From assembly GCA_018062785.1 (NCBI GenBank), contig JAGORO010000002.1, positions 30,592 to 94,591 of the forward strand: 64,000 nt of DNA, written 5' to 3'. This document shows positions 27,148-35,654 of this stretch, one piece after another. Position numbers and translations under genes: made by a program. Under the pieces are notes generated by a model that was given only the letters and a program-made list of their open reading frames with translations, had not been told where the DNA came from and made no database searches. Every line of letters starts with the position of its first letter. Position 1 is the stretch's first letter. This stretch comes from Candidatus Saccharimonadota bacterium. Its GTDB lineage: Bacteria > Patescibacteriota > Saccharimonadia > Saccharimonadales > UBA4665.

Positions 27148-27981
27148 CTAGGGCACGAGGGTGGGGTCCCAACAGGTTCGAAGGTCGCGATTTAGCGTTG
27201 CGAGTTTCTGCATGTCTTCATTATCTAATTCGAAGTTAAAGAGTTCTATGTTCTCTTTGATTCGCTCTGGCGTGACAGACTTTGGCAAAACTACAAGGCC
27301 CTTCTGCACGCACCAACGCAGCATAATCTGCGCGTATGATTTCTTGTGCTTTACCGCAATATCCGCCACTACTGGATCATCCATAGCCTTGCCATGCGCC
27401 AATGGGCTATACGCTTCCAGCACAATTCCCTCTTCCCAGCAGTATTCCTGTAGTTCCGGCTGCTGTAAAAATACATGCATCTCCACCTGGTTTACGGCAG
27501 GCATAACGCTAGCATACGACTTCATTTCTTCGAGGTGTTTGATGGTGTAGTTACTTACACCGATCGATTTGGCCTTACCTGAATATTTCGCTTCTTCGAG
27601 TGCCCTCCAGGAACTTTTGCGAAGTCTCGTTACCGGAAAATGCAGTAGGAGTAAATCGATATAATCTGTCTGCAAATCTTGAAGCGACCTATCAATACTT
27701 TTGGCTGTCCTTTTTGCTCCAAAATTTGAAAGTTTTATCTTGGTTGTGATAAATAACTCTTCTCGGCTTAGCCCCATTTGCTTCCAGGCATCTCCAAGTA
27801 AGCCTTCGTTTTGATAAAACTGCGCACTATCAAAATGTCTATACCCCGCACGCCATGCCGCCTCAAAAGCTTGTCGAAACCGTGTATCATCCGTAACTTG
27901 CCACAACCCCAACCCCACCTGCGGGATCTCATTCCCATCGTTCATTTTTAAGCTATGCGATACTGCGTCCGTACTCTTCAT
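27148..27981 (-). CDS. Aldo/keto reductase
   Basis: 277 residues, NADPH-dependent carbonyl reductase fold. The catalytic tetrad is complete: Asp51 and Tyr56 (FDSAQFYQNEG), Lys81 (FITTKIKL) and His114 (LLLLHFPV). The GVSNY motif and the cofactor-binding end LPKSVTPERIKEN are also present. The substrate cannot be told from sequence. It begins three bases after the end of ruvA. Confidence 0.95.
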   Translation of the reverse strand: MKSTDAVSHSLKMNDGNEIPQVGLGLWQVTDDTRFRQAFEAAWRAGYRHFDSAQFYQNEGLLGDAWKQMGLSREELFITTKIKLSNFGAKRTAKSIDRSLQDLQTDYIDLLLLHFPVTRLRKSSWRALEEAKYSGKAKSIGVSNYTIKHLEEMKSYASVMPAVNQVEMHVFLQQPELQEYCWEEGIVLEAYSPLAHGKAMDDPVVADIAVKHKKSYAQIMLRWCVQKGLVVLPKSVTPERIKENIELFNFELDNEDMQKLATLNRDLRTCWDPTLVP

Positions 27982-27984
27982 TAA

Positions 27985-28557
27985 CTAGCCTTTTAGTGCT
28001 TTGGTTATACGGTCTTCAAGAGGTAAAGTAGGGTCGATAGTGGCGAGTGCTTTTGCCGCATCGGCGGCAGTGTAGCCAAGGGCCATCAGTGCTTCGACGG
28101 CATCATCACCCGTGTTTACGCCCGGACGCAACACCACGTCTTCGGCACTCATACTCGAGACCAAGCCGACTTTGTCTCGCAATTCAACTACAATTTGCTC
28201 GGCGGCACGCTTGCCGACGCCCTTGGCACTTTGCAGCATCTTGACGTCGCCACTCGCAATGGCGCCGCGAACAGCCGCAGCAGGACCAATGTCGAGCACA
28301 GCCATGGCCACCTTGGGCCCAACGTTTTTGACTCCCAAAAGCTGCTCAAACAAGTGCTTTGTATCTGGCGCAGAGAATCCGAATAAGTCGTAGCTTTGCT
28401 CGCGAATATGCTCGTAGATATATAGCTTGGCCTCTTTGCCGTCAACTAGCTGGCCATAGTCTTCGGCCGATACACTGACTCCATAGCCAATACCGCCGAC
28501 ATCCAGAACGACACCCTGTAGTGACTTCTCTACCACTCCACGCAAACTTACAATCAT
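27985..28557 (-). CDS. ruvA: RuvA, Holliday junction binding protein
   Basis: 190 residues. An OB-fold N-terminus (MIVSLRGVVEKSLQGVVLDVGGIGYGV) is followed by tandem helix-hairpin-helix motifs (LLGVKNVGPKVAMAVLDI, KMLQSAKGVGKRAAEQIVVEL) and the C-terminal domain that binds RuvB (DDAVEALMALGYTAADAAKAL). A TATACT box ends six bases before the ATG. Confidence 0.95.
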   Translation of the reverse strand: MIVSLRGVVEKSLQGVVLDVGGIGYGVSVSAEDYGQLVDGKEAKLYIYEHIREQSYDLFGFSAPDTKHLFEQLLGVKNVGPKVAMAVLDIGPAAAVRGAIASGDVKMLQSAKGVGKRAAEQIVVELRDKVGLVSSMSAEDVVLRPGVNTGDDAVEALMALGYTAADAAKALATIDPTLPLEDRITKALKG

Positions 28558-28563
28558 ACCCCC

Positions 28564-28569
28564 AGTATA
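28564..28569 (-). promoter_or_regulatory. -10 box of ruvA, leaderless arrangement
   Basis: TATACT on the minus strand, six bases before the ATG at 28557. Confidence 0.5.
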
Positions 28570-28598
28570 CCCTTAAAGCTACCGAGCGCCACTGTTGT

Positions 28599-28627
28599 AA
28601 AATTGGGAGGAAGGTCCTCCCAATTTT
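28599..28627. terminator. Terminator-like hairpin between divergent genes
   Basis: AAAATTGGGAGG, the loop AAGGT and CCTCCCAATTTT form a 12-bp perfect stem with short A and T runs. It lies between two divergent genes, where a terminator is not expected. It could be a leader attenuator of the gene at 28758 or the end of a small RNA. Confidence 0.6.
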
Positions 28628-28757
28628 AGTCCTCTTAACTAACCATTGTTTATTAGACCGATACATAGTACGCTTCCCTTGCTTCATAAACAAACTGGAG
28701 ATAGAATTGCGTCGCTCCGGCGCTTCGGAGTACACTGGACCTAAGGAGATACGCAAT

Positions 28758-29360
28758 ATGAAGCAACGCTCAGTCACTTCCGTGGTCTTGCTCACAATAT
28801 TTACTCTAGGAATTTATAGTCTTTTTTGGCTGTACTACACCAAGAAGGACCTGACTAGGCTGGGATACAAAATACCCAGTATGTGGATGTTGTTTGCGCC
28901 AATGCTCACAATTTTTGCTCTGTTTCTCATTGCCGGTGCTGTTGGCGCATTCGATACCTCTTTTACAAGCGCATCAAACTATTCGGCGGTGTATGCCGTA
29001 TTGATGCTCTGTGTCATTCCCCTGTACTTTTTTGCAACCTTTTACCCTCTTTACTGGTACTACCAGTACTGCAAGGCAGCTAGCCTAGCCACCCAAGGCC
29101 GTGCAGCGCTAGACAATGGCTACGCGCTCTACCTCGCAAGCTGGCTCCTAGGAATTATATTGCCGTGGTGGGTTGGCTATATGCAAGATGCATACAACAA
29201 GACTGCTACTGGACAAGGAGGTTCACCCTCCACAAATCGTGTCGGCAGTTGGACAAATCCACATACCTCAGGGCCCCAAACAACGTATACTACCACTCAG
29301 CACTCTGGGCCAATCGAAATCAAAGCATCAAAACATCCCAAAAATAGCTCGCGAGGGTAG
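28758..29360 (+). CDS. DUF4234-like membrane protein
   Basis: 200 residues. The N-terminal signature is VVLLTIFTLGIYSLFWLYYTKKDL, followed by further hydrophobic helices and WYYQYCKAA, as in DUF4234 proteins. The last 50 residues are polar. The function is unknown. The start is set by AAGGAGAT eight bases before the ATG. It converges on ruvC. Confidence 0.75.
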   Translation: MKQRSVTSVVLLTIFTLGIYSLFWLYYTKKDLTRLGYKIPSMWMLFAPMLTIFALFLIAGAVGAFDTSFTSASNYSAVYAVLMLCVIPLYFFATFYPLYWYYQYCKAASLATQGRAALDNGYALYLASWLLGIILPWWVGYMQDAYNKTATGQGGSPSTNRVGSWTNPHTSGPQTTYTTTQHSGPIEIKASKHPKNSSRG

Positions 29361-29364
29361 TGTT

Positions 29365-29841
29365 TTAGCTCACACGAGTCATGTGGTAGTGAGTGATAGC
29401 AGTGGCCAGAGCATCGGCGCAATCATCTGGCTTGGGAGCTTCGCGTAAGCTTAGCTGCAAACGGACCATTTCTTGCATCTGCTTCTTATCCGCTCGGCCG
29501 TAGCCCGTCAGTGTCTGCTTGATTTGTAGCGGTGTATACTCAAACACCGGCATTTTGGCTCTCCGCCCAGTCAGCATCGCAACGCCACGCGCATGGGCAA
29601 CACTTATCGCCGTCGTAACATTCTGAGCAAAGAAGAGTTTTTCTATGCTCATTACATCAGGTTTGGTGTCACTGATTATTTCTGTCAGACTGTCGAAAAT
29701 ATCTTCGAGTCGCTCGTCGAGTGGCGTATGTGGAGGTGTCTTCACCACGCCGGCATCTACCAGCTTTATCTTGCCGTTACGCACGTCAATAACGCCAAAG
29801 CCCAAAATACCCGTTCCGGGGTCTATACCGATTATTCTCAC
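29365..29841 (-). CDS. ruvC: RuvC, Holliday junction resolvase
   Basis: 158 residues with the acidic catalytic set: Asp7 in IIGIDPGTGILGFG, Glu in MSIEKLFFAQN, and the C-terminal Asp pair in KPDDCADALA. FGYGRADKKQMQ-type basic motifs are present as GYGRADKKQM. It lies three bases after the preceding hypothetical gene and is therefore transcribed with it. Confidence 0.96.
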   Translation of the reverse strand: MRIIGIDPGTGILGFGVIDVRNGKIKLVDAGVVKTPPHTPLDERLEDIFDSLTEIISDTKPDVMSIEKLFFAQNVTTAISVAHARGVAMLTGRRAKMPVFEYTPLQIKQTLTGYGRADKKQMQEMVRLQLSLREAPKPDDCADALATAITHYHMTRVS

Positions 29842-29844
29842 AGA

Positions 29845-30270
29845 CTATTTCGCCTCGTTTGTCGGTTTTGCCTCTGGTGGCTTCGTTTCATTTGATGTAT
29901 CTGTCGGCTTTTCTGCTTTTTTCTTTGGCCGAAAAAATATTGCCACCGGAGATAGTACCGCTACGAGTAGACTCATCCAAAACACGACATTAACGGCCAG
30001 AAGCCACAAGCCAAACGGCTTGCTTTCGTAACTTCCCTTCGCACCAGATTGCAATGCGACTGTTTGGGTTTCTTTATATGTAGACGGGAAGCCGTACCGC
30101 TTAACAGTATACATCCCAGGTTCTTCGGTGAGTTTCTGTGTTGCAGGAGGACCGTAGGCAAAATTATCTGGCACCTCAAAGCTTTGCGACGTCTGTATAC
30201 CAGCTCCTAGCCCAAGTGCTATGAAAAATGACAAACCAAGACTTGCTAACAATCGCTTTAGTGTTTTCAT
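29845..30270 (-). CDS. Hypothetical protein with signal peptide and C-terminal transmembrane helix
   Basis: 141 residues. A signal peptide (LLASLGLSFFIALGLGAGI) leads to an extracytoplasmic segment of about 70 residues with TQKLTEEPGMYTVKRYGFPST, then a transmembrane helix and a Lys/Pro/Glu-rich cytoplasmic tail. No family is recognised. ATG 30270 is chosen over the upstream start at 30288 because the signal peptide then begins normally. It lies between yebC and ruvC. Confidence 0.6.
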   Translation of the reverse strand: MKTLKRLLASLGLSFFIALGLGAGIQTSQSFEVPDNFAYGPPATQKLTEEPGMYTVKRYGFPSTYKETQTVALQSGAKGSYESKPFGLWLLAVNVVFWMSLLVAVLSPVAIFFRPKKKAEKPTDTSNETKPPEAKPTNEAK

Positions 30271-30321
30271 ATGAGCATAGTAGCACAATGCAGGGTCGTC
30301 GAATACTACTCTTGTAGGACG

Positions 30322-31050
30322 CTACTGTGAGAGGAGTTTTTCGTCGATGTCGAAATTGACGTGAGTATTACTAACATCGTCGAGATCTTCAAGCGCATCC
30401 ATGAGTCTCATGATTTTACCGGCCGTTGCTTCGTCTGTTATTTCGATGGTAGTATTGGGCACATAGGTAAGCTCCGCTTCGGTGATCTCAAGATCTTGTG
30501 CTTTGAGTGCATCTCGTACTTTCGCTAAGTCTGTCGCAGCAGTGTATACCACTGATTCTTGGCCATCATCTTGGACATCTTCGGCACCAGCATCAAGTGC
30601 TTGGAGCATAAATTCATCACCACTTGCACCCACTCGAATCATGCCTTTGTGGTCAAATTGAAACACCACTGCACCCTTTTCGGCGATATTACCCCCGTGT
30701 TTCGAAAAGGCAAGTTTGACCATTGGATACGTACGATTAATGTTGTCGGTCGCAACCTCTACTAGTATAGCGACACCATCAGGGCCATAGCCTTCATAGA
30801 GCACTTCTTGTAACTGAGCTGCGTCTTTATCCTTTGCCCTGTCTAAAGCGCGCTGAATGTTGGCAGACGGCATATTTGCAGCTTTAGCTTTGTCTACGGC
30901 TAGACGCAACGCAAAATTAGTCTCTGGATCGGCACCACTTCGGGCTGCGATGGCAATCGCGTTACCGAGCTTGGTAAAAACCGCACCACGCGCTGCATCT
31001 TTTGCACCCTTTTGGCGTTTGATGGTACTCCATTTACTATGTCCGCTCAT
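30322..31050 (-). CDS. yebC: YebC/PmpR-family protein
   Basis: 242 residues, full-length. It starts MSGHSKWSTIKRQKGAKDAARG, the family hallmark, with NIQRALDRAKDKD and YEGYGPDGVAILVE further on. YebC proteins act as transcription regulators and as helpers of ribosomes at proline stretches. It is placed upstream of ruvC, as in many bacteria. Confidence 0.96.
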   Translation of the reverse strand: MSGHSKWSTIKRQKGAKDAARGAVFTKLGNAIAIAARSGADPETNFALRLAVDKAKAANMPSANIQRALDRAKDKDAAQLQEVLYEGYGPDGVAILVEVATDNINRTYPMVKLAFSKHGGNIAEKGAVVFQFDHKGMIRVGASGDEFMLQALDAGAEDVQDDGQESVVYTAATDLAKVRDALKAQDLEITEAELTYVPNTTIEITDEATAGKIMRLMDALEDLDDVSNTHVNFDIDEKLLSQ

Positions 31051-31158
31051 ACAAGCCTCCTGTATCCTTCTTGCGCCTGTGCGTGTAGATTTGTCGCGGG
31101 CAGCAATAAACCACTTTGTATCTATGATAATTATTTTACCACCTTTTATAGTAGCTGG

Positions 31159-31839
31159 CTATTCGAAGGAGACGTTCTGGAATTCGTCCGAACCCATTGC
31201 CCGAACAAGCTTCTGCACATCTACGTAGTAGGTAAACTTCTGGTAGTCTATAAAGCCTTTTTTCTTGAACTTATGTAGTTCGACAGCTGTCGTTTCGCGC
31301 GTGATACCGACCATCTCGGCTATATCTTGGTGGCTAAGCCGTAAGTTGATCTTATGCATGCCACTTGGTTGCTCTTCACCAAAACGGGCAACAAGATACT
31401 GCAAAATATAGTTTAGTTTGTCTTGGGCATGGCTCTGTTCTAGGGCGTAGATATGCATGGTTGCGGTAATGTAGTGGCTAACGTACGTGTGATAGATTGT
31501 CTCAAGCACTTCACTGTGCTCACTCAAAACTCTATCGTATTCTTTATGGTCAATCGTGTAGATCGCACAGTCGGTGATGGCTTCGTAGTAGTACATCGCG
31601 GCACTCGACTTGCCATGCGCCCAAGACATAGGGAACACGTCGCCGACCGACAAAAGCGTGATTGTGCGCTGGTCGCCACTATTCGTGATGCCATACACTT
31701 TTACAATCCCAGACTCAATAATGTGTACGCTACGAGGCACCTCACCTTGAAACAGTATCGTACGACGCTTGCTAAAACTGCGCCGAGAACTCACTTGGAA
31801 AAGTGGAGTATATTTTTTTAGGCTTTCCGTCTGCTGCAT
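31159..31839 (-). CDS. Crp/Fnr-family transcription regulator
   Basis: 226 residues: an N-terminal cyclic-nucleotide-binding-like beta barrel (ILFQGEVPRSVHIIESGIVKVY, LLSVGDVFPMSW) and a C-terminal winged helix (LSHQDIAEMVGITRETTAVELHKFKKKGFI). The cAMP-contact motif (RAAT) is not evident, and there is no FNR-type cysteine cluster, so the ligand is unknown. It follows comEC by nine bases and may be co-transcribed. Confidence 0.9.
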   Translation of the reverse strand: MQQTESLKKYTPLFQVSSRRSFSKRRTILFQGEVPRSVHIIESGIVKVYGITNSGDQRTITLLSVGDVFPMSWAHGKSSAAMYYYEAITDCAIYTIDHKEYDRVLSEHSEVLETIYHTYVSHYITATMHIYALEQSHAQDKLNYILQYLVARFGEEQPSGMHKINLRLSHQDIAEMVGITRETTAVELHKFKKKGFIDYQKFTYYVDVQKLVRAMGSDEFQNVSFE

Positions 31840-31848
31840 AATCTTACG

Positions 31849-33330
31849 TTATAGTATACCCTTTTCTGGTTCTGGCGTGTAAAAATTGTACCAAACCGCG
31901 TGCCAAGCCTTGCGCCTCGACAATACAAAAACGATAAAGAACACTGCGCCATACACCGTAAGCATCGTGTACACGTGTATATACACTCCGGAAGTAAAAG
32001 CGTGGGGTAGCCTGCTCAAAAATTGTGCTACATCGAGCATATATGTCAGTAAGATCTGAGCTGGCCAGCCAATCCAACCCGATATAACAGGCACGAACCA
32101 ACCGGCAACCCCAGCTACAAACGTCAACAACATCACAACTGGTATGAACCCAACTACAAGAAGATTAGCAATAAGTCCTACACTAGAAATCTGCCCAAAA
32201 ATGTACAGCACGAGTGGTATGGTCATGATTTCTGCGCACAGTGTTTCGACAATGATAGCCCTTATGGCACTTGGCTGTTTTTGTCTCCAAATCCTATCAA
32301 TTACTAAGGGTGCAATAATGAGAATTCCGTAAAATGCCAGAAACGATAGGTACCAGCCAATGTCGGACCATAGGTATACCGGATACACTCCTGCAGTCAT
32401 GGCCGCTGTCAGCAAAATGAGCAGCATCGGGCGTACACGTCTGCCAACATACCATGCCAGTAGCCCCAGTCCGCTGACAATCGAGGCGCGCACGATACTG
32501 GCGCTCATGCCGGTACAGACTAAGAAGCTGAGCATCATGCCCACGGCCACCATGATTGTGAGTCGCTTCGATATTTTTTCGCATGCCCGCTTAGCAAAAT
32601 TGATAATGATTGTCAGATTGTAGCCGCTCACCGCCACAATATGCATAAGCCCGACCATCTTAAGACTGTCGATATTCTCTTGTGGCAAAGTGGTTCGCTG
32701 TCCTACCAGTAGCCCCATGCCGAACGAGGCTGCAGGTTCGGCGATCGCAGTTTGCACACCGGCCGTGAACCGCCTCAGAGTTTCAAAAAGTATGTTCGTC
32801 GAGCCACCTATGCGCGAAAATTGCGCAAAATACACCCCCGCCTGATTTGAGCCGAGGGTTTTATGCAACGTCCCCTCTACGCGCACTCTATCGCCTCGGA
32901 ATACGGCCAACTCACCAAAGCCATTTATGCGTATCATCCCAGGGGGAGTCGCATGAAATGGCTTAGTGAACTCTATGTCACGGACCGTAAAACTGAGTTG
33001 CCCTTGCTTACCGTACACTCCATCGCTGGCAACACTCGCCGAGAATGTTACCTTCTGGCCATCTGCCCAAGCATACGGTTGCATGTAGGCCTCATACGTA
33101 CCACCCCTCCACATGCCCAAAAAGAGCAACCCCAGCATCGTTATTGCAATATACATAGGTCTGTTTTTCCGGCGCAATAATATGCCAAATAAAGCTAGGC
33201 CAATACCGATCCAGAGTGGCGGCGCATTGTGGATACGCGCAAGGGCAAGGCCAGCTAGAAACGCACTGCACCACAAGACTCCCACCATACTTTGCGATAC
33301 CACCAGCCTAGACCACCTAGTGCGCTTCAT
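31849..33330 (-). CDS. comEC: ComEC/Rec2 DNA uptake channel, without metallo-hydrolase domain
   Basis: About 493 residues. It has N-terminal transmembrane helices, an OB-like DUF4131 region (QKVTFSASVASDGVYG, RVEGTLHK) and the polytopic competence domain with LMHIVAVSGYNLTIIINF. It ends after the membrane domain, so the metallo-beta-lactamase-like domain of long ComEC proteins is absent. The first in-frame ATG (33369) lies one base from a TATACT box (33371-33376), so it would precede the transcript start. The ATG at 33330 is therefore preferred. Confidence 0.88.
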   Translation of the reverse strand: MKRTRWSRLVVSQSMVGVLWCSAFLAGLALARIHNAPPLWIGIGLALFGILLRRKNRPMYIAITMLGLLFLGMWRGGTYEAYMQPYAWADGQKVTFSASVASDGVYGKQGQLSFTVRDIEFTKPFHATPPGMIRINGFGELAVFRGDRVRVEGTLHKTLGSNQAGVYFAQFSRIGGSTNILFETLRRFTAGVQTAIAEPAASFGMGLLVGQRTTLPQENIDSLKMVGLMHIVAVSGYNLTIIINFAKRACEKISKRLTIMVAVGMMLSFLVCTGMSASIVRASIVSGLGLLAWYVGRRVRPMLLILLTAAMTAGVYPVYLWSDIGWYLSFLAFYGILIIAPLVIDRIWRQKQPSAIRAIIVETLCAEIMTIPLVLYIFGQISSVGLIANLLVVGFIPVVMLLTFVAGVAGWFVPVISGWIGWPAQILLTYMLDVAQFLSRLPHAFTSGVYIHVYTMLTVYGAVFFIVFVLSRRKAWHAVWYNFYTPEPEKGIL

Positions 33331-33370
33331 TCTAGTGTGTACTCTACCAAAGTTTACCGAGCTAACCATG

Positions 33371-33376
33371 AGTATA
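33371..33376 (-). promoter_or_regulatory. -10 box of comEC
   Basis: TATACT on the minus strand. The transcript would begin near 33363, which argues for the ATG at 33330. Confidence 0.4.
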
Positions 33377-33500
33377 ATAGCAATGTAAAACTCGCTTGGA
33401 GCTAATTTAAAACAGCCACCCTAGTAATGGCGTATACTAACTTTATGATTGTTTTTAGGCGCCAATGCAAAAACACGCACGCCCAAGAGGTGCCGTCCAG

Positions 33501-34367
33501 ATGAGTTCATGGGGAGTAGCGATATTTTCCGACGATACCGCCAGTGATATCAGGGACGAGTGGCGCGATGGCTTACGCGAGGGCAAAAATCCCGACGTTT
33601 TAACGAAGGAACTTCTTGCTAGCTATCCTGAAGTAGCTGTTGACGTGGATGAAAGTAAAATATTTTGGTTAGCGCTTGCAGCCTCCCAACACGAAACCGG
33701 TCACCTGTCCAGCCAAATTCGCGAAAAGGCACTGTCTATCATAGAGACCGGCGGCGACATCGAATGCTGGACACACGAGGAACCTAAGCTTGGCGAACAA
33801 CGCAAAGATGTACTAGAGCGGTTGGCTACGAAGCTTAAAGGGCCTCAGCCGAAACCCAAGAAATTACGGCCCCGCAAGGACTTAGGAGTCCGCTTCGATG
33901 TTGGTGATGCCATACTTCTTAAAAATCCAGAGAATGACGCAACTGCCATCGGGATTGTCGTTGCACACCACGCAGGATATCCTAAGGGCACCGTTGAGCC
34001 CGTAGTTGAGCTACTCCTATGGGGTAAACCTACGCTGCCGACTGTTCATGAGCTGGAAACGCTGCCGACACTACTTTCAGAGCGCGAACTTTACGCAGGA
34101 AAAGTTAGAAAGAAATTCATGAAGGTAGTCCGACCCAATATGCGCGCGATCGGAACGGCAACAAAAAAAATGTTTTTACTAATCGTTTTGGAACCGTTTT
34201 TGCCAAGGGAGTCAATCGCATGCCTTCAGGCACATTCGATTTTAATAGCAAAAAATCAACGCAAGCTGGACATCGTGGCCTGTGCTCGTAAGCTTTATTG
34301 GCAGCCCATACATGGAGAATCAGATCATACTTACAGAAGCACATGCCGTCAACGATATTTGGCTTAA
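33501..34367 (+). CDS. DUF4259-like protein, possibly frameshifted at an A8 tract
   Basis: The N-terminus SSWGVAIFSDDTASDIRDEW, FWLALAASQHETGHL and KALSIIETGGDIECW match a family of unknown function whose proteins begin with a WGxxxFxxDxAxD motif, close to DUF4259. The middle holds FDVGDAILLKNPENDATAIG, a small beta module. In the given frame the last 66 residues look unnatural for a soluble protein. After the A8 tract at 34163-34170 the +1-insertion frame reads NVFTNRFGTVFAKGVNRMPS and stops at 34291. The start at 33501 fits the family N-terminus better than 33465. A TATACT box is at 33433-33438. Confidence 0.6.
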   Translation: MSSWGVAIFSDDTASDIRDEWRDGLREGKNPDVLTKELLASYPEVAVDVDESKIFWLALAASQHETGHLSSQIREKALSIIETGGDIECWTHEEPKLGEQRKDVLERLATKLKGPQPKPKKLRPRKDLGVRFDVGDAILLKNPENDATAIGIVVAHHAGYPKGTVEPVVELLLWGKPTLPTVHELETLPTLLSERELYAGKVRKKFMKVVRPNMRAIGTATKKMFLLIVLEPFLPRESIACLQAHSILIAKNQRKLDIVACARKLYWQPIHGESDHTYRSTCRQRYLA

Positions 34368-34504
34368 AAGGCCACTTAAAAATCTTCTTCGTCTTTTCAG
34401 AAAGCTAATTCGATGAGCAGTCTGCAGCAAGCCTTCTCCTGTACGTCGAGAACTATATTGGGTGTTATAACAACGTACATTTAAGTGCCGTAATTGATAA
34501 GCGG

Positions 34505-34553
34505 AGTAGGCCGTTCCGCGATTTGTGGGTTCGGATCCCAGCCGGAACTACCA
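34505..34553 (+). tRNA. tRNA-like 3' fragment with CCA (pseudo-tRNA candidate)
   Basis: The stretch ends in GTGGGTTCGGATCCCAGC (T-arm-like) and CCGGAACTACCA. Upstream, GCGGA and TCCGC can pair as a long variable arm, or GTTCCG can pair with CGGAAC as a short acceptor stem. No matching 5' acceptor strand, D-arm or anticodon arm is found within 100 bases. It ends directly at a strong terminator, as a real tRNA gene would. A degraded class II tRNA is the best guess. Confidence 0.35.
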
Positions 34554-34590
34554 AACAAAAAAGACCCCGTTGGAGGGGTCTTTTTTGTTT
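34553..34590. terminator. Bidirectional terminator shared by two convergent tRNA-type genes
   Basis: A 16-bp perfect inverted repeat (arm AAACAAAAAAGACCCC) with a six-base loop, flanked by A and T runs. It touches the CCA end of the fragment on the plus strand and of tRNA-Lys on the minus strand. Confidence 0.9.
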
Positions 34591-34666
34591 GGAGGGCCCG
34601 GTGGGATTCGAACCCACGACACGTGGCTTAAAAGGCCACTGCTCTAACCTACTGAGCTACGGGCCC
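34590..34666 (-). tRNA. tRNA-Lys (anticodon UUU)
   Basis: Full cloverleaf: acceptor GGGCCCG with CGGGCCC, D-arm GCTC/GAGC, anticodon arm GTGGC-CTTTTAA-GCCAC with anticodon TTT, and T-arm GTGGG-TTCGAAT-CCCAC. CCA is encoded. The discriminator base is T, which is unusual for lysine tRNA. Confidence 0.97.
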
Positions 34667-34872
34667 TCGTCGTCGCTGGCTCGTATGCCAGCTGGCCGAC
34701 GAGCTAAAACAAGTTTCGCTCATCACCCAGCTTTCATACCGCCGCACCTCCTCCCAAAATTCTATTCAGTCGCCTTGCGGCTCCTTGGATTAGAATTTTG
34801 CTAGAGTCTCATAGCAGCTACAGGGTCAAATAACTCCTTACATTATCTATATTTCGGGGTAAAAGTCAATGA

Positions 34873-35370
34873 CTAGTGGTGCTTCCCCTTTTTGTTGTGG
34901 TCGTGCTTGGGCCGATCCATAAAAAGATGCAAAAGGCCAAAAAATGCCCCAGCTATCACTATGCCTGTTTGCAAGTTGCTCAGCACCCGCCAATATTCCA
35001 GTGCTTTTATCTCAGTTTGCAACTCTCGAGGCATGTACCCCACGGCGAGTAGGCCTAGAAGTAACCCAGCCGCAATTCCGGGCAAAAAGTGGATGATTTT
35101 ACCCAGTCCATTGTGCTTACTACCCCTCGCGAAGAGCAGTATTAACACAACTGGTAGACAAAGTAGTATCATCTGGAAGTAATCTCCGACGACAAGTGCA
35201 TTAAGCTTTACGAACATGCTCAGCCCCTCGACCATATCTGCAGACACAAATTGCGCCAGCATATACCCTAGGCAGACGCTCAAGAACAAAACAGTACCGT
35301 TGGACCGCAGCAAAACAAGCAGCGCAATCGGTACCAGAATTAAACTAGCAAAAACCACAGTGGCAATCAT
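34873..35370 (-). CDS. Hypothetical polytopic membrane protein
   Basis: 165 residues with four to five hydrophobic helices and a His/Lys-rich tail (MDRPKHDHNKKGKHH). I recognise no family. It has no close neighbour on its strand apart from the tRNA. Confidence 0.65.
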   Translation of the reverse strand: MIATVVFASLILVPIALLVLLRSNGTVLFLSVCLGYMLAQFVSADMVEGLSMFVKLNALVVGDYFQMILLCLPVVLILLFARGSKHNGLGKIIHFLPGIAAGLLLGLLAVGYMPRELQTEIKALEYWRVLSNLQTGIVIAGAFFGLLHLFMDRPKHDHNKKGKHH

Positions 35371-35654
35371 ATGTCTACTATAGCACTAGCGCTTTGGACC
35401 GGCCATACACTTAGCGGCGTATAGTATTTTTATCGCCGCGGGCAGCCTTGTATAGCCTAAAAACCGCGCGAACCGCCACTATAAATGCAATAAGTTTTCG
35501 GATGCGAAAAATGATCGAAGGCATACGTATATGTATACTTTGTTGCCACTGCTTGTGCTGCGAACATTATTACAATCAGCCAGCGCAATTCTTTACTGCG
35601 CCCCCGATGCCAATAGTGTGTACTGTAGAAGTAGCATAATCAAGGAGGCACACT
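35371..35654. other. Non-coding stretch upstream of the CsbD-like gene
   Basis: About 280 bases. A 63-codon frame starting with TTG at 35448 is Cys-rich and unlikely to be real. The only useful signal is AAGGAGG before the next gene. Confidence 0.4.

Noticed and set aside
34380..34553. tmRNA 3' end
   Set aside because: The T-arm and CCA end fit loosely, but no matching 5' tRNA-like strand or tag sequence is seen upstream. It remains to be tested with a covariance model.
34523..34804. Plus-strand frame with VGFEPTTRGLKGHCSNLLSY
   Set aside because: This is the well-known false translation across a tRNA gene (here tRNA-Lys on the other strand).
35448..35639. 63-codon frame with many cysteines
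   Set aside because: It starts with TTG, has no ribosome-binding site, and the composition is unlike that of the genes nearby.
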